64,000 nt of DNA, taken from assembly GCF_965363235.1 (NCBI RefSeq), contig NC_134839.1:113764517-113828516 (forward strand), given 5' to 3'. A program made the position numbers and the translations under genes. The notes under the pieces are model-generated. The model was not told the DNA's origin. It searched no databases and saw only the letters and a list, made by a program, of their open reading frames with translations. Position 1 is the first letter of the stretch. Each line of letters starts with the position of its first letter. This document shows positions 1-11,149 of the stretch, piece by piece. The DNA is from Mytilus galloprovincialis. Lineage: Eukaryota; Mollusca; Bivalvia; Mytilida; Mytilidae.

Positions 1-2
1 GT

Positions 3-3000
3 ATAGGTACGCCTTTAAAATCAAAACAAATCACTGCAGACGGCAATTGTTTATTCAGAGCTATTTCATATGCAGTATCAAACAGGCAAGAAAACTTTAA
101 ACAAATAAGAAATGAATTAGTGCGCCACATGTTGCGTCATTCACATCAGTTCAATTCTTTTCTTGATTCTGAAACAGTCAATGAGTATATGAAACGTACT
201 AATATGATAGAAGACAATGTTTGGGGAACTGAGTTAGAAATTATAGCTGCTGCTGATTTATTAAAAACTGACATTTTTACATATTTAGAAGGTAAATGGA
301 TTAAATACTCCTCAAAGCAAATCTGTAGCAAGAATAATGTGAATGATCAAGCAATTTATCTTAATAATGTAGGTAATCACTATGAAGTTGTTCTTTCTGT
401 TTTACCTGGTGGTAAAGAAGCGGTAACGTTAAACAGTAAAGAAAGTGCCAAGAAACGAAATCAATCTGGTGCAGAGAAAGACCAAATGAACTTACACTAT
501 GGACTATCTCATGAAGGTACAATGAAGAGAAAATATAAACAACATGAGTTGAATTTTTCAAAGAAATGCTTAAAAGAAGATGAAAATAGTTTTGGTTTAA
601 TCAAGAAAAAAACTTGTTTGGAATGGCCAGGTAAAGATCAAGCTGTCTGTAAACCTCTAGCACCAAACCAAGGTTTGACAAAAACTGAAAAAGAAAAACT
701 AAAGTATCAGGTGGATGGTCAGTTTAGATTCAATAAAATAGAAAAGCAAAATAGGAAGTATGAACAAGACAGATCATACAAAGAAAAGTTATGTCAAACA
801 AGTAAAGAAAAGTATAGGAATGATGCTAAATACAGAGAATCAAAGAAAAGAAAAAGCATTCAAAAGTATGCAAATGATATAGAACACAACAGTTATGTCA
901 GAAACTCAAGCATTCAGAAATATGCTGATGATGATGATTTCAAAAGTAAGGTTAAACAGGCAAGCATACAGAAATATGCTGATGATGATGAATTCAAAAG
1001 TAAAGTGAAACAGGCAAGCATACAGAAATATGCTGATGATGATGATTTCAAAAGTAAAGTCAAAGATCAGATATTGACTAGAAGAAAGAATGCCAAAGAG
1101 GACAGTAATGATGTTACAAAAGTTATTGAAAACTTTAGGAAAAATGTAAGTAAGGGTCCAGAATTTGTTTGTTCTTGCTGCTTTAGACTGTTATTCGAAA
1201 ATCAAGTTGTACAATGTAAAAGAGAATTGTATAAACCAGGTTGTGGCAAAGATATAGCAGACATATGTATTTCTGAGAAGTATTTACATAGATGTTCAGA
1301 AGAATGCAAAGATGAATGTTTATATCAGGGAGCCAGCAGAGCTACACTTTGGATTTGTTACACATGCCATAGAAAGATTCTTAAAGGAAAAATACCTGCT
1401 GAATCTTTTGCTAACAACTTGGCTTTAGAAGATGTTCCACTAGAACTTAACAGATTAAATCAACTAGAACAACATCTTATTTCATTAAATATACCTTTCA
1501 TGAAAATTGTTGCTTTACCTAAGGGTGGACAAAAAGCTGTGCATGGCCCATGTGTTTGTGTACCATCAGATATTTCAAAGGTCACAACAACTTTGCCTAG
1601 ATCAGAAGATGATAATTGTTTAGTGAAAGTAAAACTAAAAAGAAAATTACAGTACAAAGGTTATGAGGAATATCAGTTTGTGGACACTAAACATTTGGAA
1701 GAAGCATTGTCCTTTTTAAAAGAAAAGAATGATTGGTATTCAAATGTTGAAATAAATGGAGAGTGGTTGAATCCAATTCCATCATCAAAGAATATTTGTG
1801 TTGCTGAAGAAAAAGACAATAAAAGTTATACAAAAACTGACAGAGTGAAAGAGGATAACTTGGAGGACAAATCAGATAAAAAAGAACAGGCAGATGCAGT
1901 TGATTCATATTTAGATGATAGTTTACAGGGTGTACAGTTGGACACATGCTTACAGCCTGCTGACATTGCACAGGATGCATTGGATTTATTGTTTGATCAA
2001 GAGTTTAATTTATCGCCTGCAGAAGGAAATAATCCAGTCAGTTTACTGAAAGAAAACGGCATTGAAGCAAAAACCTTTCCAGTGCATTACCCTACAGGTA
2101 AAAACACTTGGAATGAGGACAGAGAAGATAAACTATCTTTATTAAGATATTTTAATCTGAGATTAATGAGTGTTGAAAACAGGTTTGCTAGAGATACTTC
2201 CTACATATTCTTTAGCCAGTATATGTCTGAACTAGATAGGGTCATGTCAAACGTACAGATATCGTTACGGAAAGGGTCAGTTTTTTCAGATGGACAGAAA
2301 GTAACAAGTAAAATGCTGTGTAATAAGGAGTCATTAAATGGATTATTTAGAAAAGATGAAGCAATCAAGTTCATGAAGCCTGTCCGAGGAACACCACCAT
2401 ATTGGCAATCTGTTCAGAAGGATATTTTTTGTATGATTAGACAGTTAGGTATACCGTCATTCTTTGCTTCATTCTCATCTGCAGATTTTAGATGGAAAGA
2501 AATTGTAGAAACCATACTGAAGCAACAAGGAGATATTCGTAATGTTGACAGTCTTAGTTGGGATGAAAAATGTAAAATCCTTTGTAGTAACCCTGTTACA
2601 ACTACAAGAATGTTTGATCACAGATTTCACAAATTTCTTAAAGATGTTATAATGTCAGGTGCTGAACCAATTGGTCATGTGATTGACTACTTTTATAGAG
2701 TTGAATTTCAGCAGAGAGGTTCTCCACATACTCATTGTGTATTTTGGGTAGAAGATGCCCCCAAATTTGGAGTAGACGATGATGATACTGTTACAAAGTT
2801 CATTGATAAATATATCTCTTGCAAATTACCATTGGAAAGTGATGACCCAGAGCTTACTGACATTGTTAAAACCGTTCAACAGCATAGCAAAAACCACTCA
2901 AAAAGTTGTCGCAAAAAAGGAACAGAGTGTCGGTTCAATTTCCCAAGACCACCATCTGAAAAAACATTTATATCCCGTCCAATTGAAGACGAGGAGGATA

Positions 3001-6000
3001 AGGAACATGATGAAGATGCTGATGACGGTAAGAAGTCAGATTCTGAAAGCAGTAAACCATCTGAAAAGATATTTATACCATGTCCAATGAAACATGATGA
3101 TAATGATCATCATGATAAACATACTGATGGTGATATTCATAAGAAATCAGAATCTAAGGGCAGTATCTTAAAAGCAAAACAGATGTTAGCATGTTTATGG
3201 AATGTAATTAAAGAGTGTGAAGATAAAACTTTGACTACCAGTGAATTATTTTTGAAAGCCGGATTGTCTCAAGAGGATTTTCAAGAATGTTTTAGATGGA
3301 TAACAAACAGAAATACTGTAGTATTGAAGAGAAATAAAGATGAGTTGTTTATTAATCAGTACAATCCTCATCTGCTAAAATCATGGAATGCAAATATGGA
3401 TATTCAGTACATTTTGGATGCCTACTCATGTGTGGTTTACATTATAAGCTATATAAGCAAATCAGAACGTGAACTCGGCTTGTTGCTGCAGCAGACAAAA
3501 ACTGAGGCAGCTGATGGAAATTTGGATGCACAGCGGACTATGAAAAAAGTAGGTACAGCATACTTTCACTTTCGCGAACTCAGTACACAAGAAGCTGTTT
3601 TCAGAGTCATAGGTTTACGTTTGAAAGAGTGTTCAAGAAAAGTTCAATTCATTCCACTAGGAGAAAACCCATGCAGAATGAGTATACCGCTCAAAGAACT
3701 TCAACAAAAATCCAAAACATTAAAGATGAAGAAGTCTATAGATGATGGCAGTGATGATGATGATGATGGTGATAGTGATGATATTTGGCTGAAAAGTATT
3801 ACTGACAGGTATAAAAATAGGCCTGATTTAGAACGATTTGATCAGATGTGTTTAGCAACATTTTGTTCCGAATTTTCAGTGTTGGCAGAGACACAGATAC
3901 CAAATAACATTAATGAGGACACTACATTCAAACTTAAGAATGATATGGGGTATATAAGAAAGAGGACAAGAACTTCTGATGCTGTTATCAAATATGCAAG
4001 ATTTTCTGTAGAGTCAGCTCCTGAACAATACTACCAAAGTATATTACAGTTGTTTTTGCCTTACAGATTAAATGAACAATTGAAACCACCACAGTTTTTA
4101 TCATATGCAGATTTTTATAACTCTGGATTCATAAGGTACAGTCAGATGGAAGACCTCAGTTCAGTTCAAAATATAGTCAACTTTAACATGTCAAAATTTG
4201 TGAAGAAAGACCAGGAGCTAGAGATTGCAGAGAAACAATTGGAAGAAAGAGGATATCAAGAGGATGCATGGGCACAACTATGTCCAGAAACAGAGAAAGA
4301 AAGACATGAATGTAATGAAATTGGTGAAAACACAACCACTCAAGAGGTAGATAGTCCTGAATTAGGAATACCAGATTTGAATCAAACTGACAAGTCAACT
4401 GATAAAAATGAAATGGTTCAAAAAACAAGTTTTACACGGTCTGAAGTTATACCGTTGTTGAGAACTTTGAATGAGAAACAAAAGCGCATATTTTTTAAGA
4501 TCAGAGAGTGGTGCAATTTAAAAGTAAATGGTAAGAATCCACCGCCATTTCATGTTTTTGTAACTGGAGGAGCCGGAACAGGCAAAAGCCATTTGATTAA
4601 ATGCTTGTATTATGAGGCCACAAGAATTCTTGCGCACTGTTCCCCAAATCCTGATGATTTGACTGTGTTGTTAACGGCACCAACTGGCACGGCAGCTTTT
4701 AATATAAATGGATTGACAATTCACAGTTCACTTTCCATTTTTAAAGGTTTATCTGTTGAGAAAGCTATGCTAGGAGAAGATAAGCTGAATAGTTTGAGGT
4801 CCAAATTAGAGAATTTACAAATTCTCATCATAGATGAAGTCTCAATGGTCAACAAAAGGTTGTTATTTTTTATTCATGAAAGGTTGCGTCAAATTAAGAA
4901 AAGGCCTGAGAAGTATCCTTATGGAGGAGTTTCAGTGATAGCAGTGGGTGATTTCTATCAATTACCACCAGTAAAATCAAAAAGGTCAGATAAACTTTAT
5001 GTTAATGATCCATCAAATCCTTTGAATTATCTGTGGAATGATCTTTTTTCTGTTGTGGAATTAGATGAAGTCATGAGACAGAGAGAAGATAGTTTGTTTG
5101 CCCAGTTGTTGAATAGACTAAGGGTCAAACAGAACAATTATCCACTAAAATCTTCAGATCAAGAAATGTTGAAAGAGTGCATAGATAGTGGACCAGATGA
5201 AGCTCTGCACATTTATGCTACTAATAATGAAATTAACATGTACAATAATGAAATGATTATGAAGTTGTCGAGTGAGCCCAAATTAATTGAAGCTCAAGAT
5301 TTTGAAAAGGATAAGACAACAGGGAAACTTACAAAGAGAAGACAGAATTTTGCAAAAACTAATATTTGTCTCCCAACATCAATCCTGTTAGCAGAAGGAG
5401 CTCGTGTGATGATGATAAAAAATGAAGCAGTCAGTGATGGTTTGGTGAATGGTGTTATGGGTACTGTTCTCAGTATTTCAGAATTTTCAAAAGGAGCATT
5501 ACCAAACAACATATATATTCATTTTGATAATGATAGAGTTGGCAAAAATGCAAAAGTACAGAAGATAATAAATGGAAAAAGATGTGTTGGATTAGAACCA
5601 TCTACAGAAAATATACCATTCAGTAATGGAACAAGAAAACAGTATCCTCTGCAGCTAGCATGGGCATGTACTGTTCACAAGGTTCAGGGTTTGACAGTGC
5701 CACAGGCAGTTGTCTGCTTGAATAAATGTTTTGCTTATGGTCAGGCATATGTTGCATTGAGTAGAGTTACTTCAAAAAATGGGCTGACTATATTACCAAT
5801 TGATGATAAAACTTTGAACAAAAAAATATACAGTGATCCTGATATAATGGAGGGAATGAAATCCATGGATAATTTTTTGTCTCAAAATGACACCATAGTT
5901 TCAAATCATAAAGCAGGTTTGTCAATAGTTTACCACAATATTCAAGGTCTAAAGGCTCACCAAAATGATTTGAAAGCCAATTCAGACTTCCAAAATGCAA

Positions 6001-6584
6001 ATTATATCTGTTTGACTGAAACCTGGTTGGAATCTTGTAGTGATGATGTTCACCTTCCTAATTATAAACTTCATCATTTGCCAAGGTCAGCAGCATTTGC
6101 ATCAAATAATCCTTTGTATGCTTCTTTACAAGAAATGAGTCATGGTGGAGTTGGTGTATATGTTAAATCAGATTCTGAGTATGAAGAATTTGATATATCT
6201 CAAAAAAATCTTGAATGTATAATTTTCAAAGTTCCGAAAATGAATGTTCTAATTGCTACAATATATAGAACTCAAAAATACCAAATTGAACTATTTTTAA
6301 GAAATGTTGGTGCTCTTTTGTCAGAATTGACACAGCTTTCAAGCAGTATTATTGTTTTAGGAGACTTTAATCAAGACATCATAAAGGGTGGCAGATCAAT
6401 ACAAGATTTTATGGCTTCATTCGGATTTGAACAGTTAGTACAAGAGGCAACAACAGAGGGTGGTACACTGATTGACCATGTTTATATCAAAAGTTGTGAA
6501 AAAGTACAAGTAAGTGTTATTCCAACTTATTACAGTTATCATGATGCAATATCTGTCAGTTTGGAAATAAACCCTACTTCTTGA
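3..6584 (+). CDS. Helentron polyprotein: OTU protease, HUH Rep, PIF1-like helicase, AP endonuclease (5' partial)
   Basis: The frame is open from base 3; the first ATG-like codon in the window (GTG at 120) is not a true start, because the OTU active-site motif DGNCLFRAIS lies at bases 39-68 in the same frame. Numbering residues from base 120, the order is: OTU remainder (His in NHYEVV near 86), four KYADDDDFKSK repeats (about 245-315), a Cys-rich putative zinc region (about 350-420), the Rep domain with the HUH motif HTH at 870-872 and the YIISYISK tyrosine pair at 1107/1111, a helicase with Walker A GGAGTGKS near 1483 and Walker B IIDEVSMV, a late VHKVQGLT motif, and a C-terminal endonuclease/exonuclease/phosphatase domain (GDFNQD, IDHVYI, YHDAIS) ending at residue 2154. 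Rep nicks and rejoins single strands, the helicase unwinds, and the endonuclease may help target choice. There is no internal stop over 6.5 kb, so the copy may be recent. Identification is secure; activity is unknown. Confidence 0.93.
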   Translation: MGTPLKSKQITADGNCLFRAISYAVSNRQENFKQIRNELVRHMLRHSHQFNSFLDSETVNEYMKRTNMIEDNVWGTELEIIAAADLLKTDIFTYLEGKWIKYSSKQICSKNNVNDQAIYLNNVGNHYEVVLSVLPGGKEAVTLNSKESAKKRNQSGAEKDQMNLHYGLSHEGTMKRKYKQHELNFSKKCLKEDENSFGLIKKKTCLEWPGKDQAVCKPLAPNQGLTKTEKEKLKYQVDGQFRFNKIEKQNRKYEQDRSYKEKLCQTSKEKYRNDAKYRESKKRKSIQKYANDIEHNSYVRNSSIQKYADDDDFKSKVKQASIQKYADDDEFKSKVKQASIQKYADDDDFKSKVKDQILTRRKNAKEDSNDVTKVIENFRKNVSKGPEFVCSCCFRLLFENQVVQCKRELYKPGCGKDIADICISEKYLHRCSEECKDECLYQGASRATLWICYTCHRKILKGKIPAESFANNLALEDVPLELNRLNQLEQHLISLNIPFMKIVALPKGGQKAVHGPCVCVPSDISKVTTTLPRSEDDNCLVKVKLKRKLQYKGYEEYQFVDTKHLEEALSFLKEKNDWYSNVEINGEWLNPIPSSKNICVAEEKDNKSYTKTDRVKEDNLEDKSDKKEQADAVDSYLDDSLQGVQLDTCLQPADIAQDALDLLFDQEFNLSPAEGNNPVSLLKENGIEAKTFPVHYPTGKNTWNEDREDKLSLLRYFNLRLMSVENRFARDTSYIFFSQYMSELDRVMSNVQISLRKGSVFSDGQKVTSKMLCNKESLNGLFRKDEAIKFMKPVRGTPPYWQSVQKDIFCMIRQLGIPSFFASFSSADFRWKEIVETILKQQGDIRNVDSLSWDEKCKILCSNPVTTTRMFDHRFHKFLKDVIMSGAEPIGHVIDYFYRVEFQQRGSPHTHCVFWVEDAPKFGVDDDDTVTKFIDKYISCKLPLESDDPELTDIVKTVQQHSKNHSKSCRKKGTECRFNFPRPPSEKTFISRPIEDEEDKEHDEDADDGKKSDSESSKPSEKIFIPCPMKHDDNDHHDKHTDGDIHKKSESKGSILKAKQMLACLWNVIKECEDKTLTTSELFLKAGLSQEDFQECFRWITNRNTVVLKRNKDELFINQYNPHLLKSWNANMDIQYILDAYSCVVYIISYISKSERELGLLLQQTKTEAADGNLDAQRTMKKVGTAYFHFRELSTQEAVFRVIGLRLKECSRKVQFIPLGENPCRMSIPLKELQQKSKTLKMKKSIDDGSDDDDDGDSDDIWLKSITDRYKNRPDLERFDQMCLATFCSEFSVLAETQIPNNINEDTTFKLKNDMGYIRKRTRTSDAVIKYARFSVESAPEQYYQSILQLFLPYRLNEQLKPPQFLSYADFYNSGFIRYSQMEDLSSVQNIVNFNMSKFVKKDQELEIAEKQLEERGYQEDAWAQLCPETEKERHECNEIGENTTTQEVDSPELGIPDLNQTDKSTDKNEMVQKTSFTRSEVIPLLRTLNEKQKRIFFKIREWCNLKVNGKNPPPFHVFVTGGAGTGKSHLIKCLYYEATRILAHCSPNPDDLTVLLTAPTGTAAFNINGLTIHSSLSIFKGLSVEKAMLGEDKLNSLRSKLENLQILIIDEVSMVNKRLLFFIHERLRQIKKRPEKYPYGGVSVIAVGDFYQLPPVKSKRSDKLYVNDPSNPLNYLWNDLFSVVELDEVMRQREDSLFAQLLNRLRVKQNNYPLKSSDQEMLKECIDSGPDEALHIYATNNEINMYNNEMIMKLSSEPKLIEAQDFEKDKTTGKLTKRRQNFAKTNICLPTSILLAEGARVMMIKNEAVSDGLVNGVMGTVLSISEFSKGALPNNIYIHFDNDRVGKNAKVQKIINGKRCVGLEPSTENIPFSNGTRKQYPLQLAWACTVHKVQGLTVPQAVVCLNKCFAYGQAYVALSRVTSKNGLTILPIDDKTLNKKIYSDPDIMEGMKSMDNFLSQNDTIVSNHKAGLSIVYHNIQGLKAHQNDLKANSDFQNANYICLTETWLESCSDDVHLPNYKLHHLPRSAAFASNNPLYASLQEMSHGGVGVYVKSDSEYEEFDISQKNLECIIFKVPKMNVLIATIYRTQKYQIELFLRNVGALLSELTQLSSSIIVLGDFNQDIIKGGRSIQDFMASFGFEQLVQEATTEGGTLIDHVYIKSCEKVQVSVIPTYYSYHDAISVSLEINPTS
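848..1066 (+). repeat. In-frame tandem repeats (KYADDDDFKSK) inside the Helentron frame
   Basis: Copies of about 57 bases encode SIQKYADDDDFKSKVKQA-like units: one diverged copy (KYANDIEHNSYV), then three near-identical copies from about 907. Units keep the reading frame. The peptide is charged and lies between the OTU and zinc-rich regions, so it looks like an expandable linker. Confidence 0.85.
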
Positions 6585-7680
6585 AAGCTGTATAGTATTA
6601 ATAGAAAATGATAAGAGTGCCTTAAACATGTTAAAGGAAAATTCATTTTGTACAAAACGATCAAAAGTTTCCCTACATAATATTTTTCAAAATACTAAGC
6701 CGGTACTTACAACTTAGTTTTGTATATATGTTCTTTATGTGTTTAAATTTCAAGTTTATTAATAGTTTCCCTATTTTATTTAGCTAAGTCATGTAAGTAT
6801 CAAACTAAATTATATTATAAAGTGAAATTTTTTTTCTTAACTGAATATTATAAGAGTTTTATATTTTTACTTTAATTTCAGATCAAATTCGTAGTCATCA
6901 GTAGTAAAGAATTTAAATCAATTGTCTAACTTTTTGTGCATGCTTTTGTGATTTTAATACAGCACTTGCCAACGGGTTAGATAGTTGATAAATATATATC
7001 ATCAGCTGAGAAATGTCTATTTATGATTAAGAAGTAAAAAGAAATAGGAGATAGAAGATTAAAATACAGCATTATGTAAAGGTAGGTTCGATCAAATAGT
7101 ATTTACAAAAGATAACTAATGCAAATTGTCTAAGGGCCAGTGTGAGTGTTTGACACAATTCCAACTGTCCTGTGTTGTCTGTTATCATATGTTTGAAAGC
7201 GTCATCTGTTGTCTGGAAACTTTTTAAAATTTCTCCCCTGAAACTGCTGGGCTAATTTAAACAAATCATGGTCAGAGTCATTCTAAGGATGTCTAGTTAA
7301 AATGGTATGTTTGTTCAGCTCGCCATCCAATTAACATGCCCAATGTTACTATAAATAGAACATGGGAGGTAAAACAATACTCTTTCTTTCTCCAAGATAT
7401 TACAAGGCTATTGAGACCAAATGTTTGTAAAAATTAATAATTAGATAAGCATGAATTTTATTGAAACTTTGTTTAACATAGGCTAAAAAAAAGGTTAAAG
7501 GTAATGTGCCTATATAAAAGTTATTTATCCCACTTAATATTGCCTCTAGTAAAGACTAAATAAGTAGGTTGTTTCATTACAATTTTATTAACAATTGATT
7601 TCATGTCGAATTCAAATTGTAATTTTAAATCAATGTTAATATTCATCAAATTGCTTTAACATAGGATGCACTGCTGAATT
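6585..7680. other. No gene recognised; AT-rich DNA downstream of the Helentron
   Basis: No open frame of useful length or recognisable domain on either strand. It may hold the Helentron 3' untranslated region and terminus, but no terminal palindrome was identified with confidence. Confidence 0.5.
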
Positions 7681-8420
7681 ACTATCACCCTCTGAAAACA
7701 AAGATTTTGAAGCTATATATGTCTGTCTGTCTGTTTCATGGGCTTTGGAATGTGATAAAGCGATATCAGGTCACACTGACCATAACTTAGACCTTTAATC
7801 CCTATTTAACTAAATGTTTGTCCAATTCATGTCCAGCTCACAACTTTCGTTTCACAAAACTAAGACAAGCCGAACTTGGTATGCTGTTGTATCATGTGCT
7901 GATGATGCGTCTTATACCAAAGTCAGTTCATTATGACCTTGACATGGACTTTTGACCCCAATGATAATATAACCTTGTCTGATTTGTGTACTGTGCATAA
8001 CTTGTACTGTAGATTGTAGGTTAACTAACCTGGTTTGCTGATGCTCCCTGGGATGGGGGGGGGGGGGGGGGGGGGGTCCTATATCAAGTCAGGTCACTCT
8101 GTTTGACTTTGACCTTTGATCTTTATGGAAGTAAAGCATTGTCTGATTTCTGTACTGTAGAATGTAGGTTAAATAATCTGGTTGCTGATGCATCATGGGA
8201 TGGGGGGTGGGTGGGGTGTCCTATATCAAGTCAGGTCACTCTGTTTGACTTTGACCTTTGATCTTTATGCAAGTAAAGCATTGTCTGATTTGTGTACTGT
8301 GCATAACTTGTGTACTGTAGCAAATAAATAGACAACACTTTGTAGGCATAAAGATCATGGTCACTCTGACCTTGACTCTTGATTCCAATGTCATTGTCTC
8401 AAAATTGAATTTACTACAGT
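7680..8420. repeat. Diverged tandem repeat with gaccttgac/gacctttgat words
   Basis: The clearest part is a 142-bp tandem duplication: TCCTATATCAAGTCAGGTCA begins at 8077 and again at 8219, followed in both by ctctgtttgactttgacc, and each copy is preceded by a GATGGGGG tract. More diverged copies of the same phrases (attatgaccttgacatgg, tgatttgtgtactg) extend to both sides. No coding potential. Confidence 0.8.
8055..8077. repeat. Poly-G tract
   Basis: An uninterrupted G run of just over 20 bases inside the 142-bp repeat. The downstream repeat copy has a shorter, interrupted G tract at 8202-8217. Length in long homopolymers is prone to sequencing error. Confidence 0.9.
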
Positions 8421-9164
8421 AAACGGTAACTTATATGTATGTCCTGGGTTTTAGATGTGCTAATTTTTTTAGATGTGTGTTATTTATTGGTCAGATGGAC
8501 TGTATAGTTTTGGTTGAGAATGAAATGTAATAGATATAATATGTGTATACTTTGTAAATGACTGCATAAGAAGAAATGATGTCCTTATATTGAATAGCTC
8601 AATTGTTAGAGTTTTAAAGCTTGTATGCCATGTAATGATAATGTATTGAAGGTTTTTTTTGACAGAAGACAATGCATAGTTTTGTTTTTTTCTGGTAAAT
8701 TTATTTGTACTGTTTATAAAGCTTATTTCCTGTAGCCACAAGCATTTATATATCAGTTAGAATTTTAAATGTAATTTGCACAATTGCAATTAATGAGTAT
8801 GTACCATGTTTAAATTTTCAATGAACAAATATTTTATTTGCATTGCTAACTGAGTAAGAAATACATTATAAACATGATTAACTGACTGTAATATTCTTGA
8901 AATTGAAAAGTGTAATGAAAGTATCAAAACTGTCAGTAGTATAAAAACTTTAAATCTGAACATAAAATAATAGAGGAATTTATCCTCCTACAAAACAACA
9001 GTAACACATTTCCTCTGTTTTCACTATAATTCATATTTTTCTGTATTTGTTTTATACTATATACTGTAACTTCACAGCTGTACAACTGTATCATTTGCTA
9101 TTGATGTATTTGACTAAACCTTTTTATCAGCATGGTTTTTTTTCAGAATATAGCATATAAAACC

Positions 9165-9182
9165 TATATATATATATATATA
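9165..9182. repeat. (TA)n microsatellite at the SINE tail
   Basis: A run of TA dinucleotides directly at the 3' end of the SINE, as expected for a tail made of simple repeats. Confidence 0.85.
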
Positions 9183-9420
9183 AGTACGTTTAAACAAGTG
9201 ACAACTCTACGACAGATCTATCTGTTGGATCATTAGTGAAGGTGATACACAGCTGAATTCATAATTACTTTAAATATCAAAACAACAATGTTAAATCTGC
9301 AAATGTTTGGAAGCAAATTTGTGTTCTTCCCCTGTTGGGATTCGAACTCGTGCTATTGGGATATCAAGACAACACTGCCATCACTGTATCTAGCGCTCTA
9401 GACTACTCAGCCATATATAT
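9168..9420 (-). mobile_element. tRNA-derived SINE
   Basis: On the minus strand the head reads TGGCTGAGTAGTC (pol III A box) near 9412-9400 and GAGTTCGAATCCC (B box) near 9351-9339, with tRNA-like spacing that leaves room for a variable arm. A body of about 150 bases follows and ends in a TATA-rich tail at 9168-9182. This is the layout of a SINE, not a functional tRNA gene. The tRNA of origin looks Leu/Ser-like but was not fixed. Confidence 0.75.
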
Positions 9421-10289
9421 ATACATATTATAGACAAACAGCAATCTATGGTGGTATTTTATTTTAACCTTGATGATTTGTGCATCCTAGGCGAAATGGA
9501 TTTAAATCCAAAACATCAGATTGTTTTTGTTCAGTAAAATGAAGATAGAAATTGAAAATAAGAAACAAACCAACTATACCAACAATAAATTCTGTGGCTT
9601 TGCGGTGATTACTGATCGTTTTGTCTAGTTTACTTCTGTATCCTCAGACAATACTATTCCAATGTTTATCTTGAACAATAATTTATTGGCATTAAATCTT
9701 TTTATTTAAGATTTATATATGCAATATATATATATGCAAAGGAGAAATGGTGGAGCAGTGAATAATTAATTTGAATTTTTATTTTGGATATTGACAATAT
9801 TCACATTAAAATGTGCTATTACAGGTACAAAGTCCTTTTATACCCAAAGACACCAGACAAAGTATACTATTAAATAATTTTACATATTTTTATTTAATTA
9901 GGAACAATTTTGAAAGTTCGACTAATACTTAAAATGTTTCTAACAAGTAAAAGAAATTCAGGAAATCAAAATTTAAGGAAGATGTGCCTGTCATGTTATT
10001 TATTTAAATTTAGGTGTTTTCACTATTAATACACAAACTTGCTTTCACTAAAAGAAGAATCGTGGTTTAGCTAGGTTGAATGTACACTTTTAGGAAAATA
10101 ATTGTGTTTTTACAATAATTTTGTATTTGATTACCATATGATTAAATGTATTAACCGTCTTTTACATTTTTATTATTCATTCATCCTACCAGCATGCTCT
10201 TTTGCAAATGGCAAGAACAAATTTTTTGTATGTCCCTGTCATAGCAAAAGGGGCACTTAGTTTTACCCTTGTCTGTCTGCATGTCCGTA

Positions 10290-10935
10290 CATCCCATAAT
10301 TTGTTTCCGGTCTCTTTCTTAAGTTACCTCAAACAAATAATATGAAACTTATACACAATACTAATTACCACAAAAAACAGATCGAGAATGAATTTTGATG
10401 GTGTCACTTTATCCATTCTATAGTTATGCCCCTTTACAAATTGAAAAATTACTAATTTTTTGGATTCCGTTCTCTAACTTTAGTTTGCCTTACCAAATGC
10501 TATGAAACTTATACACAATTCTTATTATCTTAAAACACAGACCAAGTTTGAAATTTGGTGGCGTCACTTTTACGGTTCTAGAGTTATGCCCATTTACAAA
10601 TGGAAATATTGCTCAGTTTTTCGTTTAGGTTCTAATAACTTAAGTTTGCCTGAACCAAATGGTATGAAATCCATACACAATGCTTATAACCACAATACCG
10701 GTACACAGACAAATGACAGATCAATTTTGAATTTTGGTGCGTCACTTTTACCTTTCTAAAGTAATGCAGCTTTACAAATGGAAATATTGCTGAATTATTT
10801 GTTTCCCTCAACCAAATGTTATGAAACTTATACACAATGCTAATTACCACAAAAAACAGATTAAGTTCGAATTTTGGCGTCACTTTCATTGTTTTAGAGT
10901 TATGCTCTTTTTCAAATGGAGAAATTGCACTTCAA
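10290..10935. repeat. Four diverged tandem copies, about 160 bp each
   Basis: The phrase TATGAAACTTATACACAAT and close variants begins at 10341, 10501, 10663 and 10820, spacings of 160, 162 and 157. Each copy also holds a TTTGGTGGCGTCACTTTTA-like block, an AGAGTTATGCCCxTTTACAAATGGAAA block and a run of T. Short frames here are by-products of the repeat. I recall similar sequences as common in bivalve genomes. Confidence 0.85.
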
Positions 10936-11149
10936 GACTTCTGAAACTATCACAATTTATTATATGATCCAGTCAAAAATTAATATCCTGTATATTTAAC
11001 TCTAGGTTTTGTCTATCCATTATGATTCAGGTAAATGTTCTTATTTGGGCAGAAAACTAAGCAACAAACTTATAGTCGTAGAATGCATTTAAAAGCTCGC
11101 AAACACGCATAAAACCGTTAAAATATGACAAAAACAACAAATTCGCTCT

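Larger units (their letters stand above)
1..6584 (+). mobile_element. Helentron-type rolling-circle transposon, left end outside the window
   Basis: The element is recognised from its coding content: one reading frame carrying OTU protease, Rep, helicase and endonuclease. This combination is known from Helentrons (Helitron2-like elements) of animals. The left terminus lies before base 1. The right terminus was not resolved: after the stop at 6584 the DNA is AT-rich and I found no convincing terminal hairpin. The extent given is therefore only the coding part. Confidence 0.75.

Noticed and set aside
6585-7000. Helentron 3' terminus
   Set aside because: Several short inverted repeats exist in the AT-rich DNA but none is convincing enough to set an end.
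8055-8077. G-quadruplex as a regulatory element
   Set aside because: A single homopolymer run in a repeat; length may be a sequencing artefact and no nearby gene would use it.
9330-9420. A functional tRNA gene on the minus strand
   Set aside because: A and B boxes are present but the acceptor stem does not close and a SINE body and tail follow.
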